Source of the DNA: Solidesulfovibrio sp.
Lineage (GTDB): Bacteria; Desulfobacterota; Desulfovibrionia; Desulfovibrionales; Desulfovibrionaceae
Direction: 5' to 3'
DNA: 64,000 nt
Assembly (NCBI RefSeq): GCF_029978005.1
Contig: NZ_JARKOZ010000002.1
Coordinates: 1 to 64,000, forward strand
In this document: in pieces, positions 33,786 through 43,113 of the stretch
Position numbering within the stretch: position 1 is the first letter of the stretch
Layout of the letters: each line of letters starts with the position of its first letter
The notes under the pieces: generated by a model
The model's database searches: none
What the model was told of the DNA's origin: nothing
The model's input: only the letters and a program-made list of their open reading frames with translations
Translations under genes and position numbers: made by a program

Positions 33786-35147
33786 ATGCTCGACCATACC
33801 CCCAAGGAAATCAAGGAACGCAAGGCCGTGGTCATCAACCCGGCCAAGACCTGCCAGCCCCTGGGCGCGACCTACGCCGCCCTGGGCATCCACCGCTGCC
33901 TGCCCCACAGCCACGGCTCCCAGGGCTGCCAGATGTACTTCCGGGGCCATCTCAACCGGCACTTCCGGGAACCGGCCGAGGCCTCGACCAGCTCCTTCAC
34001 CGAGGGCGCGAGCGTCTTCGGCGGCATGGCCAACCTCAAGACGGCCATCAACAACGTCTTCCACATCTACGACCCGGACATGATCGCCATCCACACCACC
34101 TGCCTCTCGGAGACGATCGGGGACGACCTGCCGACGATCATCCGGTCCTCGGAAAAGCCGGAAGGGAAATACATCATCCACGCCAACACGCCGAGCTACG
34201 TCGGCTCCCACATCCTCGGCTTCGCCAACATGACCGCGGCGGCCATCCGCTACCTCAGCGCGAAAACCGGCGCCCCCAACGGCAAGATCCTGCTCGTCCC
34301 GGGCTTCGTGAACCCCGGCGACATGCGCGAGATCAAGCGCATCATGAAGGCCATGGGCGTGGACTACACCATGCTGCCCGACACCACCGGCGTCATGGAC
34401 GCGCCCCTGACCGGCAACTACCACATCTTTCCCGACGGCGGCACGCGCATCGAGGACATCATCGACGCCGGCAACTGCCTGGCCACGGTCGCCCTGGGCC
34501 AGTTCGCCTCCGGCGCCGCCGCCAGGGAACTGGAAAACAGGTGCGGCGTCGCGCCGCACATCATGGACACGCCCATGAGCATCGACGTCATGGACGATTT
34601 CCTGATGCTGCTGTCGCGCCTCACGGGCAGGGAAATCCCGGCGGAACTCGAGGAGGAGCGCGGCCAGATCATCGACATCATGGCCGACCTGCACCAGCAC
34701 TACTTCGGCAAGCGGGTGGCCCTGTTCGGCGATCCGGACATCATGATCGGCCTGACCGGCTTTTTGCTCGAACTGGGCATGATCCCCGCCTTCGTCCTGA
34801 CCGGAAGCCCGTCCAACGATTTCGAGAAACGCGTCAACGCCCTGCTGGCCAAGGCCGGCGTGGCAGGCAGGGCCAAGGCGGCCGGCGACCTGTTCGCCCT
34901 GCACCAGTGGATCAAAAACGAGCCCGTGGACCTGCTCATCGGCAACACCTACGGGAAATACATCGCCCGCGCCGAGGACATTCCCTTTGTCCGGGTCGGC
35001 TTCCCCATCATGGACAGGGGCGTGCATTCCTACCAGCCCGTCGTGGGCTACCGGGGGCTCATGCGCCTGCTGGAGCTCATGGGCAACGCCCTGCTCGAAC
35101 GCCAGGAGCGGGACGCCAAGGACGAGGACATCGAGCTGATCATGTAG
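33786..35147 (+). CDS. nifK: Nitrogenase MoFe-protein beta chain (NifK)
   Basis: 453 residues, the short form lacking the about 50-residue N-terminal extension of Azotobacter NifK. P-cluster Cys23 (KTCQPLGA), Cys48 (GSQGCQMYFRGHLNRHF) and Cys106 (TTCLSETIGDD) are conserved. It starts 2 nt after nifD with GGAGG inside the nifD end, so the two are translated in equal amounts. Partner of NifD in the alpha2-beta2 protein. Confidence 0.95.
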   Translation: MLDHTPKEIKERKAVVINPAKTCQPLGATYAALGIHRCLPHSHGSQGCQMYFRGHLNRHFREPAEASTSSFTEGASVFGGMANLKTAINNVFHIYDPDMIAIHTTCLSETIGDDLPTIIRSSEKPEGKYIIHANTPSYVGSHILGFANMTAAAIRYLSAKTGAPNGKILLVPGFVNPGDMREIKRIMKAMGVDYTMLPDTTGVMDAPLTGNYHIFPDGGTRIEDIIDAGNCLATVALGQFASGAAARELENRCGVAPHIMDTPMSIDVMDDFLMLLSRLTGREIPAELEEERGQIIDIMADLHQHYFGKRVALFGDPDIMIGLTGFLLELGMIPAFVLTGSPSNDFEKRVNALLAKAGVAGRAKAAGDLFALHQWIKNEPVDLLIGNTYGKYIARAEDIPFVRVGFPIMDRGVHSYQPVVGYRGLMRLLELMGNALLERQERDAKDEDIELIM

Positions 35148-35151
35148 CGCG

Positions 35152-35185
35152 GCGCCGGCCCGCCTCCCGCGAGGCGGGCCGGCGC
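35152..35185 (+). terminator. 15-bp hairpin between nifK and nifX
   Basis: GCGCCGGCCCGCCTC pairs perfectly with 35171-35185 around CCGC, 4 nt after the nifK stop. No T-run. It probably stabilises nifDK mRNA or reduces expression of the downstream cofactor genes. Confidence 0.65.
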
Positions 35186-35286
35186 GCCCTCGTGCCGGTC
35201 CCGCCGGCGCGGCCGGACAGCGCGGCCGCGCGTTCCGGGTCGGGCCGGTCCTGGACCGCCCCTTCGCGCTGCCAAAGGAGATTCCC

Positions 35287-35694
35287 ATGCAAGTCGTGGT
35301 CGCCACGCAAGACAAGCAGACGCTCAACGGGCACTTCGCCCTGGCCAGGTATTTCCTGTTCTACGACGTCACCGAGGCGGGCTGGGCCTTGCTCCGGGAA
35401 GTCGAGTTCACCCCCGGGGACGACGACGGCCCCGTCTCCAGGATCAGCGGCAAGAAGCCGTTTCGCATCGACGAACGGATCGACGCCATCCGCGGGGCCG
35501 ATCTCCTGTTCATCTCCGGCATCGGCGGCCCCATCGCGGACAAGGTCATCGCGGCCAAGGTCTACCCCATCGAGATGAACGCGCCGGAGGCCATCGACGC
35601 CTCCCTGGACAAGCTGCAGGCGCTCATGAAGGGCAAGCAGCCGCTGTGGCTCCAGAGGATTCTGAAGCACGACTTCCTGTTCGAAGGCGAGTGA
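35287..35694 (+). CDS. nifX: NifX-family cofactor carrier
   Basis: 135 residues with AAAGGAG before ATG 35287. It is a stand-alone dinitrogenase Fe-Mo cofactor-binding domain: QVVVATQDKQTLNGHFALA at the start, LLFISGIGGPIADKVIAAKV in the middle. Proteins of this family bind and shuttle NifB-cofactor or FeMo-co precursors between NifB, NifEN and NifDK. Placement between nifK and nifE supports this role. Confidence 0.85.
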   Translation: MQVVVATQDKQTLNGHFALARYFLFYDVTEAGWALLREVEFTPGDDDGPVSRISGKKPFRIDERIDAIRGADLLFISGIGGPIADKVIAAKVYPIEMNAPEAIDASLDKLQALMKGKQPLWLQRILKHDFLFEGE

Positions 35695-35696
35695 TC

Positions 35697-35720
35697 GGCG
35701 CGCCCGGGTCCGGGCGCGCC
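35697..35720 (+). terminator. GC hairpin between nifX and nifE
   Basis: GGCGCGCCC (35697-35705) and GGGCGCGCC (35712-35720) form a perfect stem with a 6-nt loop just after the nifX stop. It probably tunes expression rather than ends the operon. Confidence 0.5.
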
Positions 35721-35737
35721 GCCCTTGGAGGATGCCC

Positions 35738-37114
35738 ATGGAAGGACCGGCCGAGTCCCTTTTCGACGTCAGGGACATTCTGGAAGAACGCAAATCGCAT
35801 ATCATGATCAAGGACTCCGGGTGCGGCGGCGGCATCCGGTGCGAGAAGGAAACCATCGCCGGCTCCATCAGCCAGCGGGCCTGCGTCTACTGCGGGGCCC
35901 GGGTCGTGCTCAACCCCATCACCGACGCGGTGCACCTGGTGCACGGCCCCATCGGCTGCGCCAGCTACACCTGGGACCTGCGCGGCAGCCTGACGAGCGG
36001 ATCGAGCCTGTTTCGCAACAGCTTCTCCACCGACCTGCGCGAGAAGGACGTCATCTTCGGCGGCGAGAAGAAGCTGGCCGCGGCCATCGACGAGATCGTC
36101 GCGCAGTACACGCCCACGCCCCGGCTCGTCTTCGTCTACGCCACCTGCGTGGTCGGGGTCATCGGCGACGACATCGAGGCGGTGTGCCGCAAGAAGGAGG
36201 CCCAGCACGGCATCCGGGTCATCCCGGTCAAGTCCAGCGGCTTCGTCGGGGCCAAGCCCATGGGCTACAAGCTGGCCTGCGCGGCGCTTCTGGAGCTCAT
36301 GGGCGACGCGCCCCGGGAAAAGCGGCCCGGCGTGAACATCCTCGGGGACTACAACCACGGCGGCGAGATCTGGATCATCGAGGGCTACCTGCGCAAGATC
36401 GGCGTCGAGGTCGTGGCGCGCGTCACCGGCGACGCCTCCTGCGAGCGGCTCATGCAGGCCCCGAGCGCCACGCTCAACATCGTGGAGTGCTCGGGCTCCA
36501 TGGCCTACCTGAGCCAGCAGATGGAGAAGCGCTTCGGCATCCCCGCCCTCAAGGTCCGCTTCATCGGCTTTAACGACATCAAGACCTCCCTGGTCCAGAT
36601 CGCCGAGCGCCTCGGCGGGGGGGCGCTGGTGGAAAAGGCCCTGGCCCTGGTCGCGGCGGAAGAGGCCCATGTGGGGCCCATCATCGCCGAATACCGCGCC
36701 AGGCTGGTCGGCAAGACCGCCGCCGTGTGCGTGGGCGGGGCCTACAAGGCCATCGCCATGATCCGCCTGCTCAAGGAATTCGGGGTGCGGCCCGTGCTCA
36801 TCGGCACCCAGCACGGCAGCGCCGAGGACTACGCGATCATCCGGGACTTCTCCGTGGACGGGGCCGTCATCATCAACGACACCTCGCCGTCGGAAATCGA
36901 GAAATACGTCCGGGAATACAAGCCCGACCTGTTCGTGGGCAACGTCAAGGAACGCACCCTGGCGCTTAAAATGGGCGTGCCTTTCGTGGATTTCAACCAC
37001 GACCGGAAATACCCCCTGACCACCTACGAAGGCATGATCAACTTCATCAAGGAGCTGGACGTGACGTCAAACAGTCCTGTCTGGAAATGGGCCAGGACGG
37101 AGTTGACGGAGTAG
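35738..37114 (+). CDS. nifE: FeMo-cofactor scaffold NifE
   Basis: 458 residues from ATG 35738 (GGAGG 6 nt upstream; an ATG at 35732 abuts the ribosome site). NifD-like fold with the scaffold Cys49 (QRACVYCGA), Cys74 (GPIGCASYTWD) and YATCVVGVIGDD. The cofactor His of NifD is absent, as in NifE. With NifN it converts NifB-cofactor to FeMo-co before transfer to NifDK. Confidence 0.92.
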   Translation: MEGPAESLFDVRDILEERKSHIMIKDSGCGGGIRCEKETIAGSISQRACVYCGARVVLNPITDAVHLVHGPIGCASYTWDLRGSLTSGSSLFRNSFSTDLREKDVIFGGEKKLAAAIDEIVAQYTPTPRLVFVYATCVVGVIGDDIEAVCRKKEAQHGIRVIPVKSSGFVGAKPMGYKLACAALLELMGDAPREKRPGVNILGDYNHGGEIWIIEGYLRKIGVEVVARVTGDASCERLMQAPSATLNIVECSGSMAYLSQQMEKRFGIPALKVRFIGFNDIKTSLVQIAERLGGGALVEKALALVAAEEAHVGPIIAEYRARLVGKTAAVCVGGAYKAIAMIRLLKEFGVRPVLIGTQHGSAEDYAIIRDFSVDGAVIINDTSPSEIEKYVREYKPDLFVGNVKERTLALKMGVPFVDFNHDRKYPLTTYEGMINFIKELDVTSNSPVWKWARTELTE

Positions 37115-37151
37115 ACGCGGCCTTGGGACTGCTTTGAGAAGAAGGGACGAC

Positions 37152-38594
37152 ATGAAAAAGCGCAATTTCGTCAACTTGAACATCAATCCGTGCAAGATGT
37201 GCATGCCCATGGGGGCGGCCATCGCGCTGCGCGGCATCGAAAACAGCATGATGATGCTGCACGGCTCCCAGGGATGCAACGCCTACCTGCGCACCCACCT
37301 GACCACGCATTTCTCGGAGCCCATGGACATCGCCTCCTCGTCCCTGCACGAGAACGCCACCATCCACGGCGGCGGAGGGAACCTCAAGAAGGGCCTCAAG
37401 AACCTGATCCAGCTCTACCGGCCGACCTTCATCGGCGTGGCCACCACCTGCCTGGCCGAGACCATCGGCGAGGATGTCGTGCGCATCGTCAAGGAATTCA
37501 AGGCTGAAAACGACATCGGCCAGGTCAGCGTCATCGCCACCAACACGCCCGGCTACGGCGGCACCCTCTACGAAGGCTACTTCCGGACCCTGCGCGACGT
37601 CGCGCGCCACGTGGCCCGGGAAACGCCCCGCCACGAGCGGATAAACGTGGTCATGGCCCACGTGAGCCCAGGCGACGTGCGCAACATCAAGGCCATGCTG
37701 CGCGCCTTCGGCCTGGACGCCGTCGTCTTCCCGGACATCTCCGCCACCTTCGACGCCCCCTTCTCCCGGGAGTTCCACCGCATCCCCAAGGGGGGCACGC
37801 CCCACGCGGACATCGCGGCCATGGCCGGGGCGCGGGCGACGCTGGAAATCGGCGCGACGATCCCCGACCAGATCTCGCCGGGCAAATATCTCGAGGACCA
37901 GTTCGGCGTGCCGCTTTCCCGCTGCCCGATCCCCATCGGGCTGGCCAACTGCGACGCCTTCATGCGCGCCCTGGCGCGGCTCGCCGGCCGTCCGGTCCCG
38001 ACGGAGTTCCACGAGGACCGCGGCCGGCTGCTCGACGGCATGATCGACATGCACAAGGTCAGCGGCGAGATCCGGGCGCTGGTCTACGGCGACCCCGACC
38101 TGGTCTCCGCAGTGGCGAGCCTGTGCGCGGAAAACGGCATCGCGCCGGCCGTCCTGAGCACCGGCGCGGAGAGCCCGCTGTTTCGCGCCCTGATGCGCGA
38201 ACTGCTCAAGGAGTCGTACGAGGCGTCCATCGTCCTCGACGACACCGACTTCGAGACCATCGAACACCATGCGCTGCGAAGCGGCGTCAACCTCGCCATC
38301 GGCAATTCCGCCGGCAAACAGCTGACCGAGAAGCACGGCATCCCCCCGGTGCGCATAGGCTTTCCCATCAACGACCGCTACGGCGGACAGCGGCTGGTCT
38401 ACACCGGCTACGCCGGCTCGCTCAAGCTCCTCGACGACGTCGTCAACGCCAGGCTGGCGAAAAAGTTCGGCATGCACCGCGTGGTCATGCGCGAGCGCTA
38501 CCATCGACCGGACGATGCCTCCGGCCGGGACAGGGCCGGGGACGGTCCGATCGCGGCCGGAGGCCCGATTGCGGACCCTGTTCGCGCCTCCTGA
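37152..38594 (+). CDS. nifN: FeMo-cofactor scaffold NifN
   Basis: 480 residues from ATG 37152 (AAGGGA upstream). NifK-like, with NPCKMCMPMGA, GSQGCNAYLRTHLTTHF and TTCLAETIGED. It is the partner of NifE. The last 30 residues (after YHRPDDASGRD) are low-complexity and not family-like, perhaps a recent read-through extension. A terminator follows at 38647. Confidence 0.9.
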   Translation: MKKRNFVNLNINPCKMCMPMGAAIALRGIENSMMMLHGSQGCNAYLRTHLTTHFSEPMDIASSSLHENATIHGGGGNLKKGLKNLIQLYRPTFIGVATTCLAETIGEDVVRIVKEFKAENDIGQVSVIATNTPGYGGTLYEGYFRTLRDVARHVARETPRHERINVVMAHVSPGDVRNIKAMLRAFGLDAVVFPDISATFDAPFSREFHRIPKGGTPHADIAAMAGARATLEIGATIPDQISPGKYLEDQFGVPLSRCPIPIGLANCDAFMRALARLAGRPVPTEFHEDRGRLLDGMIDMHKVSGEIRALVYGDPDLVSAVASLCAENGIAPAVLSTGAESPLFRALMRELLKESYEASIVLDDTDFETIEHHALRSGVNLAIGNSAGKQLTEKHGIPPVRIGFPINDRYGGQRLVYTGYAGSLKLLDDVVNARLAKKFGMHRVVMRERYHRPDDASGRDRAGDGPIAAGGPIADPVRAS

Positions 38595-38646
38595 CGCCCT
38601 CCCCGTCGCAAGGGGCGACGGGGAAATCCGGAGCCCGGGCGGACGC

Positions 38647-38677
38647 GGCGACGCCCCCCCCCCCGGCGTCGCCTTTT
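38647..38677 (+). terminator. Terminator of the nif operon
   Basis: GGCGACGCC and GGCGTCGCC form a 9-bp stem around nine C residues, followed by TTTT. A further GC hairpin with CCCCGTCGC lies at 38601-38622. Confidence 0.7.
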
Positions 38678-38696
38678 CCCGCCCAGGCGGCACGGC

Positions 38697-38730
38697 GCAA
38701 AAAAGGCCCGGACGGCGACGTCCGGGCCTT
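38697..38730 (-). terminator. Terminator of the activator gene (minus)
   Basis: AAGGCCCGGACG (38703-38714) pairs with 38719-38730. On the minus strand the stem is followed by a run of T (A-run at 38699-38704), so it ends minus-strand transcription facing the nif operon. Confidence 0.75.
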
Positions 38731-38760
38731 GCGCTTTTCCGCGTGCCGGCCGGGCCCGGC

Positions 38761-40416
38761 TCACTCCTCGCCGCGCCGGAACGCCTTGTAGGCCAGGTTG
38801 TACTTCTTCATGCGCAGCGTCAGGGTCCGGCGGGTCAGGTGCAGCTCCTTGGCGGCCTTGGTCAGGTTGCCGCCGTGCAGGCGCAGCGCCTCCACGAGCA
38901 TCTCGTATTCCACGGCCGCCAGCCGGGCCTCCAGGCCCTGCCGGTCCTCCCCGTCGGCAAATACCGCCGACTGCACGGAAAGCGGCAGGTCGTGGCCGTG
39001 AACGGCGTCGTCCTCGGTCAGGATCACCGCCCGCTCGATGACGTTCTCCAGCTCGCGGACGTTGCCCGGCCAGTGGTAGCCGAGCAGCATCTTGAGGGCC
39101 GAGGTCGTGATCCTGTCGACCTGCTTGCCGTTTTCCAGGGAGAACTTCGAGGCGAAGTATTCGGAGAGGGCGACCACGTCGTCGCCGCGCTCCCGCAGGG
39201 GCGGGATGACGAGGGGAAACACGTTGAGGCGGAAATAGAGGTCCTGGCGGAAGGCGCCGCTTCGCACCATCTCGGCCAGGTCCCGGTTGGTGGCGGCCAG
39301 GACCCGGATGTCCACGTTCACGGCCCTTCCTCCGCCCACGCGCTCGAAGGTCCGTTCCTGGAGCACGCGCAGCAGCTTGGCCTGGGCCCCGAGCGAAAGC
39401 TCGCCCACCTCGTCGAGGAAGATCGTGCCGCCGTCCGCCTCCTCGAACCGTCCCTTGCGCAGTTGCGAAGCGCCGGTGAACGCGCCCTTCTCGTGGCCGA
39501 ACAGTTCGCTTTCCAGGATGCTCTCCGGCAGGGCCGCGCAATTGAACGTCACCATGGGGCCGTCGGCGCAGGGGCTTGCCGCGTGGATGGCGTTGGCGAT
39601 CATCTCCTTGCCCACGCCGCTTTCCCCGAGCACGAGCACGGTGGTCCTGGTGCCGGCGACCTTGTGGAGCATGGCGAAGACGTCCAGCATGGCCTTGGAC
39701 GCACCGATGATGTTGGCGGGCTTGAGCAGGTCGCGGCGTTCGTGGCTCGGTTCGCGGCGTCGCCGCTCGAAATCGCACCTGTCCCGGCCGGCGGCGAGAT
39801 GGAGGTCCATGGCCTGGGCCAGAAGACAGCAGACGACCTCCAGGGCCTCGACATGGTTGCGCATGACGTCGTCGTCGTCGTAGCGCCGGATGGCGCTGAC
39901 GCTGCCCAGCACCTTCGGGCCGCGGACGATGGGCACGCTGAAAAAGGCGCTTGCCTGGTCCCCGGCGTCGAGCAGGCTCCTTTTGCGATTCGTGAACGAC
40001 GGGTCGTCGCAGATCCTCGGGATGACGATCGATTTGGGCAAGCGAAACGTTTTTTCGATGGCCCAGTCGCTCAGGCAGTGCAAGCCCCTGTCCTGTTCTT
40101 CCTCCGTTGCCCCGAAACGTTCGTAGACGAGGATTTCGCCGGCTTCCTGACGAAAGAGGCTGATGATCGACCGATTGATGTCCATGTCGTGGCGCATGTA
40201 CTCGAGAAGCCCCTCGAGGACGCGGGACAGGCCGCTCCTTTCGGATATCGCCCGCTTGATGGCCGACAGCACGGGCACGATCCTGTCGCGACAGGCGGCG
40301 GAACGGCATTCCCGCAAGCGCGGTTCGTTTCCGTCGCGCGTCGGCGCGTGCGACCCTTTCAACGCGAATTCATTCCTAAGCATAAGATGCGATGCCCCGT
40401 CGTACGCGATACACAT
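38761..40416 (-). CDS. nifA: NifA/AnfA-type sigma-54 activator
   Basis: Up to 551 residues (the exact start is uncertain; no strong ribosome site). A GAF domain (about 45-205) is followed by an AAA+ domain with Walker A GESGVGKE (264-271), GAFTGA (311-316) and Walker B TIFLDEVGEL (331-340), and a C-terminal Fis-type HTH (GGNLTKAAKELHLTRRTLTL). The architecture is that of NifA, VnfA and AnfA. It probably activates the sigma-54 promoters at 31951 (nifD) and 43821 (anfO-like). There is no Cys-rich interdomain linker of the oxygen-sensing type. Confidence 0.88.
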   Translation of the reverse strand: MCIAYDGASHLMLRNEFALKGSHAPTRDGNEPRLRECRSAACRDRIVPVLSAIKRAISERSGLSRVLEGLLEYMRHDMDINRSIISLFRQEAGEILVYERFGATEEEQDRGLHCLSDWAIEKTFRLPKSIVIPRICDDPSFTNRKRSLLDAGDQASAFFSVPIVRGPKVLGSVSAIRRYDDDDVMRNHVEALEVVCCLLAQAMDLHLAAGRDRCDFERRRREPSHERRDLLKPANIIGASKAMLDVFAMLHKVAGTRTTVLVLGESGVGKEMIANAIHAASPCADGPMVTFNCAALPESILESELFGHEKGAFTGASQLRKGRFEEADGGTIFLDEVGELSLGAQAKLLRVLQERTFERVGGGRAVNVDIRVLAATNRDLAEMVRSGAFRQDLYFRLNVFPLVIPPLRERGDDVVALSEYFASKFSLENGKQVDRITTSALKMLLGYHWPGNVRELENVIERAVILTEDDAVHGHDLPLSVQSAVFADGEDRQGLEARLAAVEYEMLVEALRLHGGNLTKAAKELHLTRRTLTLRMKKYNLAYKAFRRGEE

Positions 40417-40504
40417 TTCAAGACTGCCGCCGCGAGGGCGTGCGCATCGGGAAGAAAGCCTCTTCCCGCCGTCCGTTCGGCGTCCGGCGTTCGTGGCGCG
40501 ACGC

Positions 40505-41245
40505 CTATTCCCAATGCACGACCCTGGCCTGCAGCGCCGCGCAAAGCTTGTTGATGGCCAGTCCGGCCAGGCCGACGACGATGATGTCGCAATAGAGTTC
40601 GGGCGTGTCGTAAGCGATCTGCGCGGCGGTGACGCGGCCCCCGAGACCGAAGCGCGCGCCTACGAGCATCTCCGTGACCACGGCGATGATGACGGCCATG
40701 GACAGGGCCACCCGCGTGCCGACGAAGATGCTCGGCAGAGCGCCCGGCACGATGACGCTCCAGAAAAGCCGCAGCCTGCCCGCGCCCATGCACCGGGCCA
40801 CGTCGCGGCGCAGGCGCGGCCCAGAACGCACCCCGGCGGCCACGGTGACGAGCAGGATGGGCAGGCAGCCGAAGGCCACCACGGCGATGCGCGACGCCTC
40901 GCCGATGCCGAACAGCAGCAGGGCCAGGGGAAAGGCGACGACCGGCGGAATGGACCGGAAATAATCGATGGGCAGCTCGAAACAGGCGAAGAGTTTTTCG
41001 CTGGCCCCGACGACAAGCCCGCCCGGCGCACCGAGACAGAAGGCCAGACCGAAACCGGCCAGGGCCCGCCACAAGGTGGCGGCCACATCCCCGAGAAAAC
41101 GGCCTTCCCGCGAAAGATGCCGCGCCTTGTCCCACACCTCGGCGGGCGACGGCAGGAACATGGGATTGACCAGCCCCAGGAGGGCGACGGCCTGCCAGAG
41201 CACGACGAGAACCAGCAGCAGGCAAAGCGGACGCACGTGACGCAT
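40505..41245 (-). CDS. ABC importer permease, NitT/TauT (SsuC-like) family
   Basis: 246 residues from ATG 41245-41243. Six membrane segments and the binding-protein-dependent transport loop (GAGRLRLFWSVIVPGALPSI with the EAA-type pattern). It belongs to the nitrate/taurine/sulfonate/bicarbonate permease group. It is encoded between a NifA-like activator and its own ATPase in a nitrogenase island, which suggests import of something used for or instead of nitrogen fixation; the solute is unknown. Confidence 0.88.
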   Translation of the reverse strand: MRHVRPLCLLLVLVVLWQAVALLGLVNPMFLPSPAEVWDKARHLSREGRFLGDVAATLWRALAGFGLAFCLGAPGGLVVGASEKLFACFELPIDYFRSIPPVVAFPLALLLFGIGEASRIAVVAFGCLPILLVTVAAGVRSGPRLRRDVARCMGAGRLRLFWSVIVPGALPSIFVGTRVALSMAVIIAVVTEMLVGARFGLGGRVTAAQIAYDTPELYCDIIVVGLAGLAINKLCAALQARVVHWE

Positions 41246-41263
41246 AGGCAAACCGGCGCGCCG

Positions 41264-42043
41264 TTACTGCGCGATCCCCGCGTAGGGGCAGTCTTCGCGG
41301 CGCTTGCGCCCGCGCCGCGGCGCGAGGATCTCCCGCGCCACCCTGGCCGGCCTGCCGGACAGCACGCAGACCCGGGCGGCCAGATCGCTGAAATGGGCCA
41401 GATCGTGGGAAACCATGAGCGCCGAAACCCGGCAGGCGGCGAACGCCCGCCGCAGCACCTCGCGCAGCCAGGCCGTGCTGGCCTGATCCAGGGCGGAAAA
41501 CGGCTCGTCCAGGAGCAGCACCGACGGATCGCCGATCAGACCGCGCAGGACGGAAACATACTGCTGCTGCCCGCCGCTGAGCTGGTAGGGGTATTTGTCC
41601 AGGCCAAAGGGGATGTCCACGGTCCGGCGCAGGCGCGTAAGCCGTTCCCGCCGCATTTTCACGGGCATTCCGGCGGCGGCCAGGGGAAAAAGGATGTTGG
41701 TCTCGACGGAAAACCAGGGAAACAAGCTGTTCTTGTAGTCCTGAAACACATAAGCCACGCGCCGCTGCGGCGCGGCGTGCACGATCTCGCCGGCGTCCGG
41801 GCGCAACAGGCCGGCCACCATGTTGAGCAGCGTGGTCTTGCCGCTGCCGTTGGGGCCGAAAAGCCCCACCACCTCGCCCTGCCCCACCCGCAGGCTGAAA
41901 TCCTCGAACACCGCGTCGGCCTTTCCCCTGCGCCCGGGATTGCGCCGGAACACATGCCGGATATCGATGGCCGGCGGCGCATCCCCGGACGGCGGGGAAA
42001 AGGGCTTTGGGGCAAGGGCTTCCATGGCGCATCCCGTATCCAT
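41264..42043 (-). CDS. ABC importer ATPase, NitT/TauT family
   Basis: 259 residues from ATG 42043-42041. Walker A GPNGSGKT, Q-loop YVFQDYKNSLFPW, signature LSGGQQQ, Walker B SVLLLDEPFSALD and switch His in VSHDLAHFSD. The N-terminal 30 residues are extra and Pro-rich. It energises the permease at 40505. The gene lies 18 nt upstream of the permease start. Confidence 0.93.
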   Translation of the reverse strand: MDTGCAMEALAPKPFSPPSGDAPPAIDIRHVFRRNPGRRGKADAVFEDFSLRVGQGEVVGLFGPNGSGKTTLLNMVAGLLRPDAGEIVHAAPQRRVAYVFQDYKNSLFPWFSVETNILFPLAAAGMPVKMRRERLTRLRRTVDIPFGLDKYPYQLSGGQQQYVSVLRGLIGDPSVLLLDEPFSALDQASTAWLREVLRRAFAACRVSALMVSHDLAHFSDLAARVCVLSGRPARVAREILAPRRGRKRREDCPYAGIAQ

Positions 42044-42108
42044 GACTTCGGTCCTTCGGGCCGGGAGGCGACGCGGGCCGCCTCCCGTGCGCGCAAGCGC
42101 GGCCGGCC

Positions 42109-43086
42109 CTATTTCTTGGCCGACAGGGCCATGTCCTTGAGTTCCAACTTGGCCGGGATCATCTTGAGGGCGAGATAGCGCTCCATGACCGCCTCGAGAT
42201 CGGCCCCGGAGAATTGGGCGCTCGGGAGGTAGAACGGGTCGGAATAGAAGGGCACGAAGGGTTTTTCCGTGTCCTTGACGAACTTTTCCATGGACCGCTT
42301 GGCCTTGGCCGGATCGGCGTCGATGCGCGCGATGGCCTCGTCCAGGGATTTGACGATCTTGGCCACCACGGCCGGATGGGCGTCGGCGTAGGCCTTGGCG
42401 ATGTTGAAGCTGGCGAAGGGAAAGGGCGAGCCGAGGAACTCGGGCACCACCGCGCCGGTCACGAGCTCCCTGCCAAGGCCCGACTTGAGCACGGCGGCGG
42501 CGGCCGGGTCGTTGGTGAAAAGCGCGTCCACGGTTCCCGACTCCAGGGCCGAGGCCGACAGGGGCGGGGCCACGTTCTGCAGGGTCACGTCCGCCGGATC
42601 GACGCCGTTTTCGGCCAGGATGGCCTCCATCCAGAGCTTGTAGGCGATGGTGGGCAGGATGCCGACGCGCTTGCCCTTGAGCTCCGCGATGCTCCCTACG
42701 GGCGAGTCCTTCTTGACCAGCAGCTTGCTGATGGGGTGCTTGGCGTCTTCCACCAGACTCGTCAGGTAATAGAGGTCCTTTTTCGCCCGCAGCGAGGCGT
42801 TCATGGTGATGGCGTAGGCGGTGTAGCCGGCCACGTCGATCTTGCCCGAGACCAGGGCGTCCATGAGGGGCTGGGCGGTCTCGAATTCCTCCAGGGTCGC
42901 GTCCAGGCCGTTTTGGGCGAAAAGCCCCTGGTCGGCCGCGACGAAGACCGGCAGGCTGATGATGAGCTTGCTGTAGCCGATGGTCACCTTGTCGGCCTGG
43001 GCGAAGGCCGTCGCGGCGGTGAAGGCGAAAAGCAACGCCAGGCAAAACGCCGGCAGGGGAAAACGCGTGCGCAAACGACAAAGCAT
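42109..43086 (-). CDS. ABC importer periplasmic binding protein (SsuA/THI5-like)
   Basis: 325 residues from ATG 43086-43084 (AAGGAG upstream). A Sec signal peptide (FPLPAFCLALLFAFTAATAFA) is followed by an NMT1/SsuA-like domain starting KVTIGYSKLIISLPVFVAAD. It delivers the solute to the permease. No family residue identifies the ligand. Its gene is 27 nt from the anfO-like gene. Confidence 0.9.
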   Translation of the reverse strand: MLCRLRTRFPLPAFCLALLFAFTAATAFAQADKVTIGYSKLIISLPVFVAADQGLFAQNGLDATLEEFETAQPLMDALVSGKIDVAGYTAYAITMNASLRAKKDLYYLTSLVEDAKHPISKLLVKKDSPVGSIAELKGKRVGILPTIAYKLWMEAILAENGVDPADVTLQNVAPPLSASALESGTVDALFTNDPAAAAVLKSGLGRELVTGAVVPEFLGSPFPFASFNIAKAYADAHPAVVAKIVKSLDEAIARIDADPAKAKRSMEKFVKDTEKPFVPFYSDPFYLPSAQFSGADLEAVMERYLALKMIPAKLELKDMALSAKK

Positions 43087-43113
43087 GCAAAAACTCCTTG
43101 TTATCATAGCATG

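Noticed and set aside
32164-35147. Vanadium or Fe-only nitrogenase (VnfDK/AnfDK)
   Set aside because: NifD and NifK match the group III molybdenum type, including the internal insertion, and no delta subunit gene (vnfG/anfG) lies between them. The AnfO-like neighbour alone does not make this an Fe-only system.
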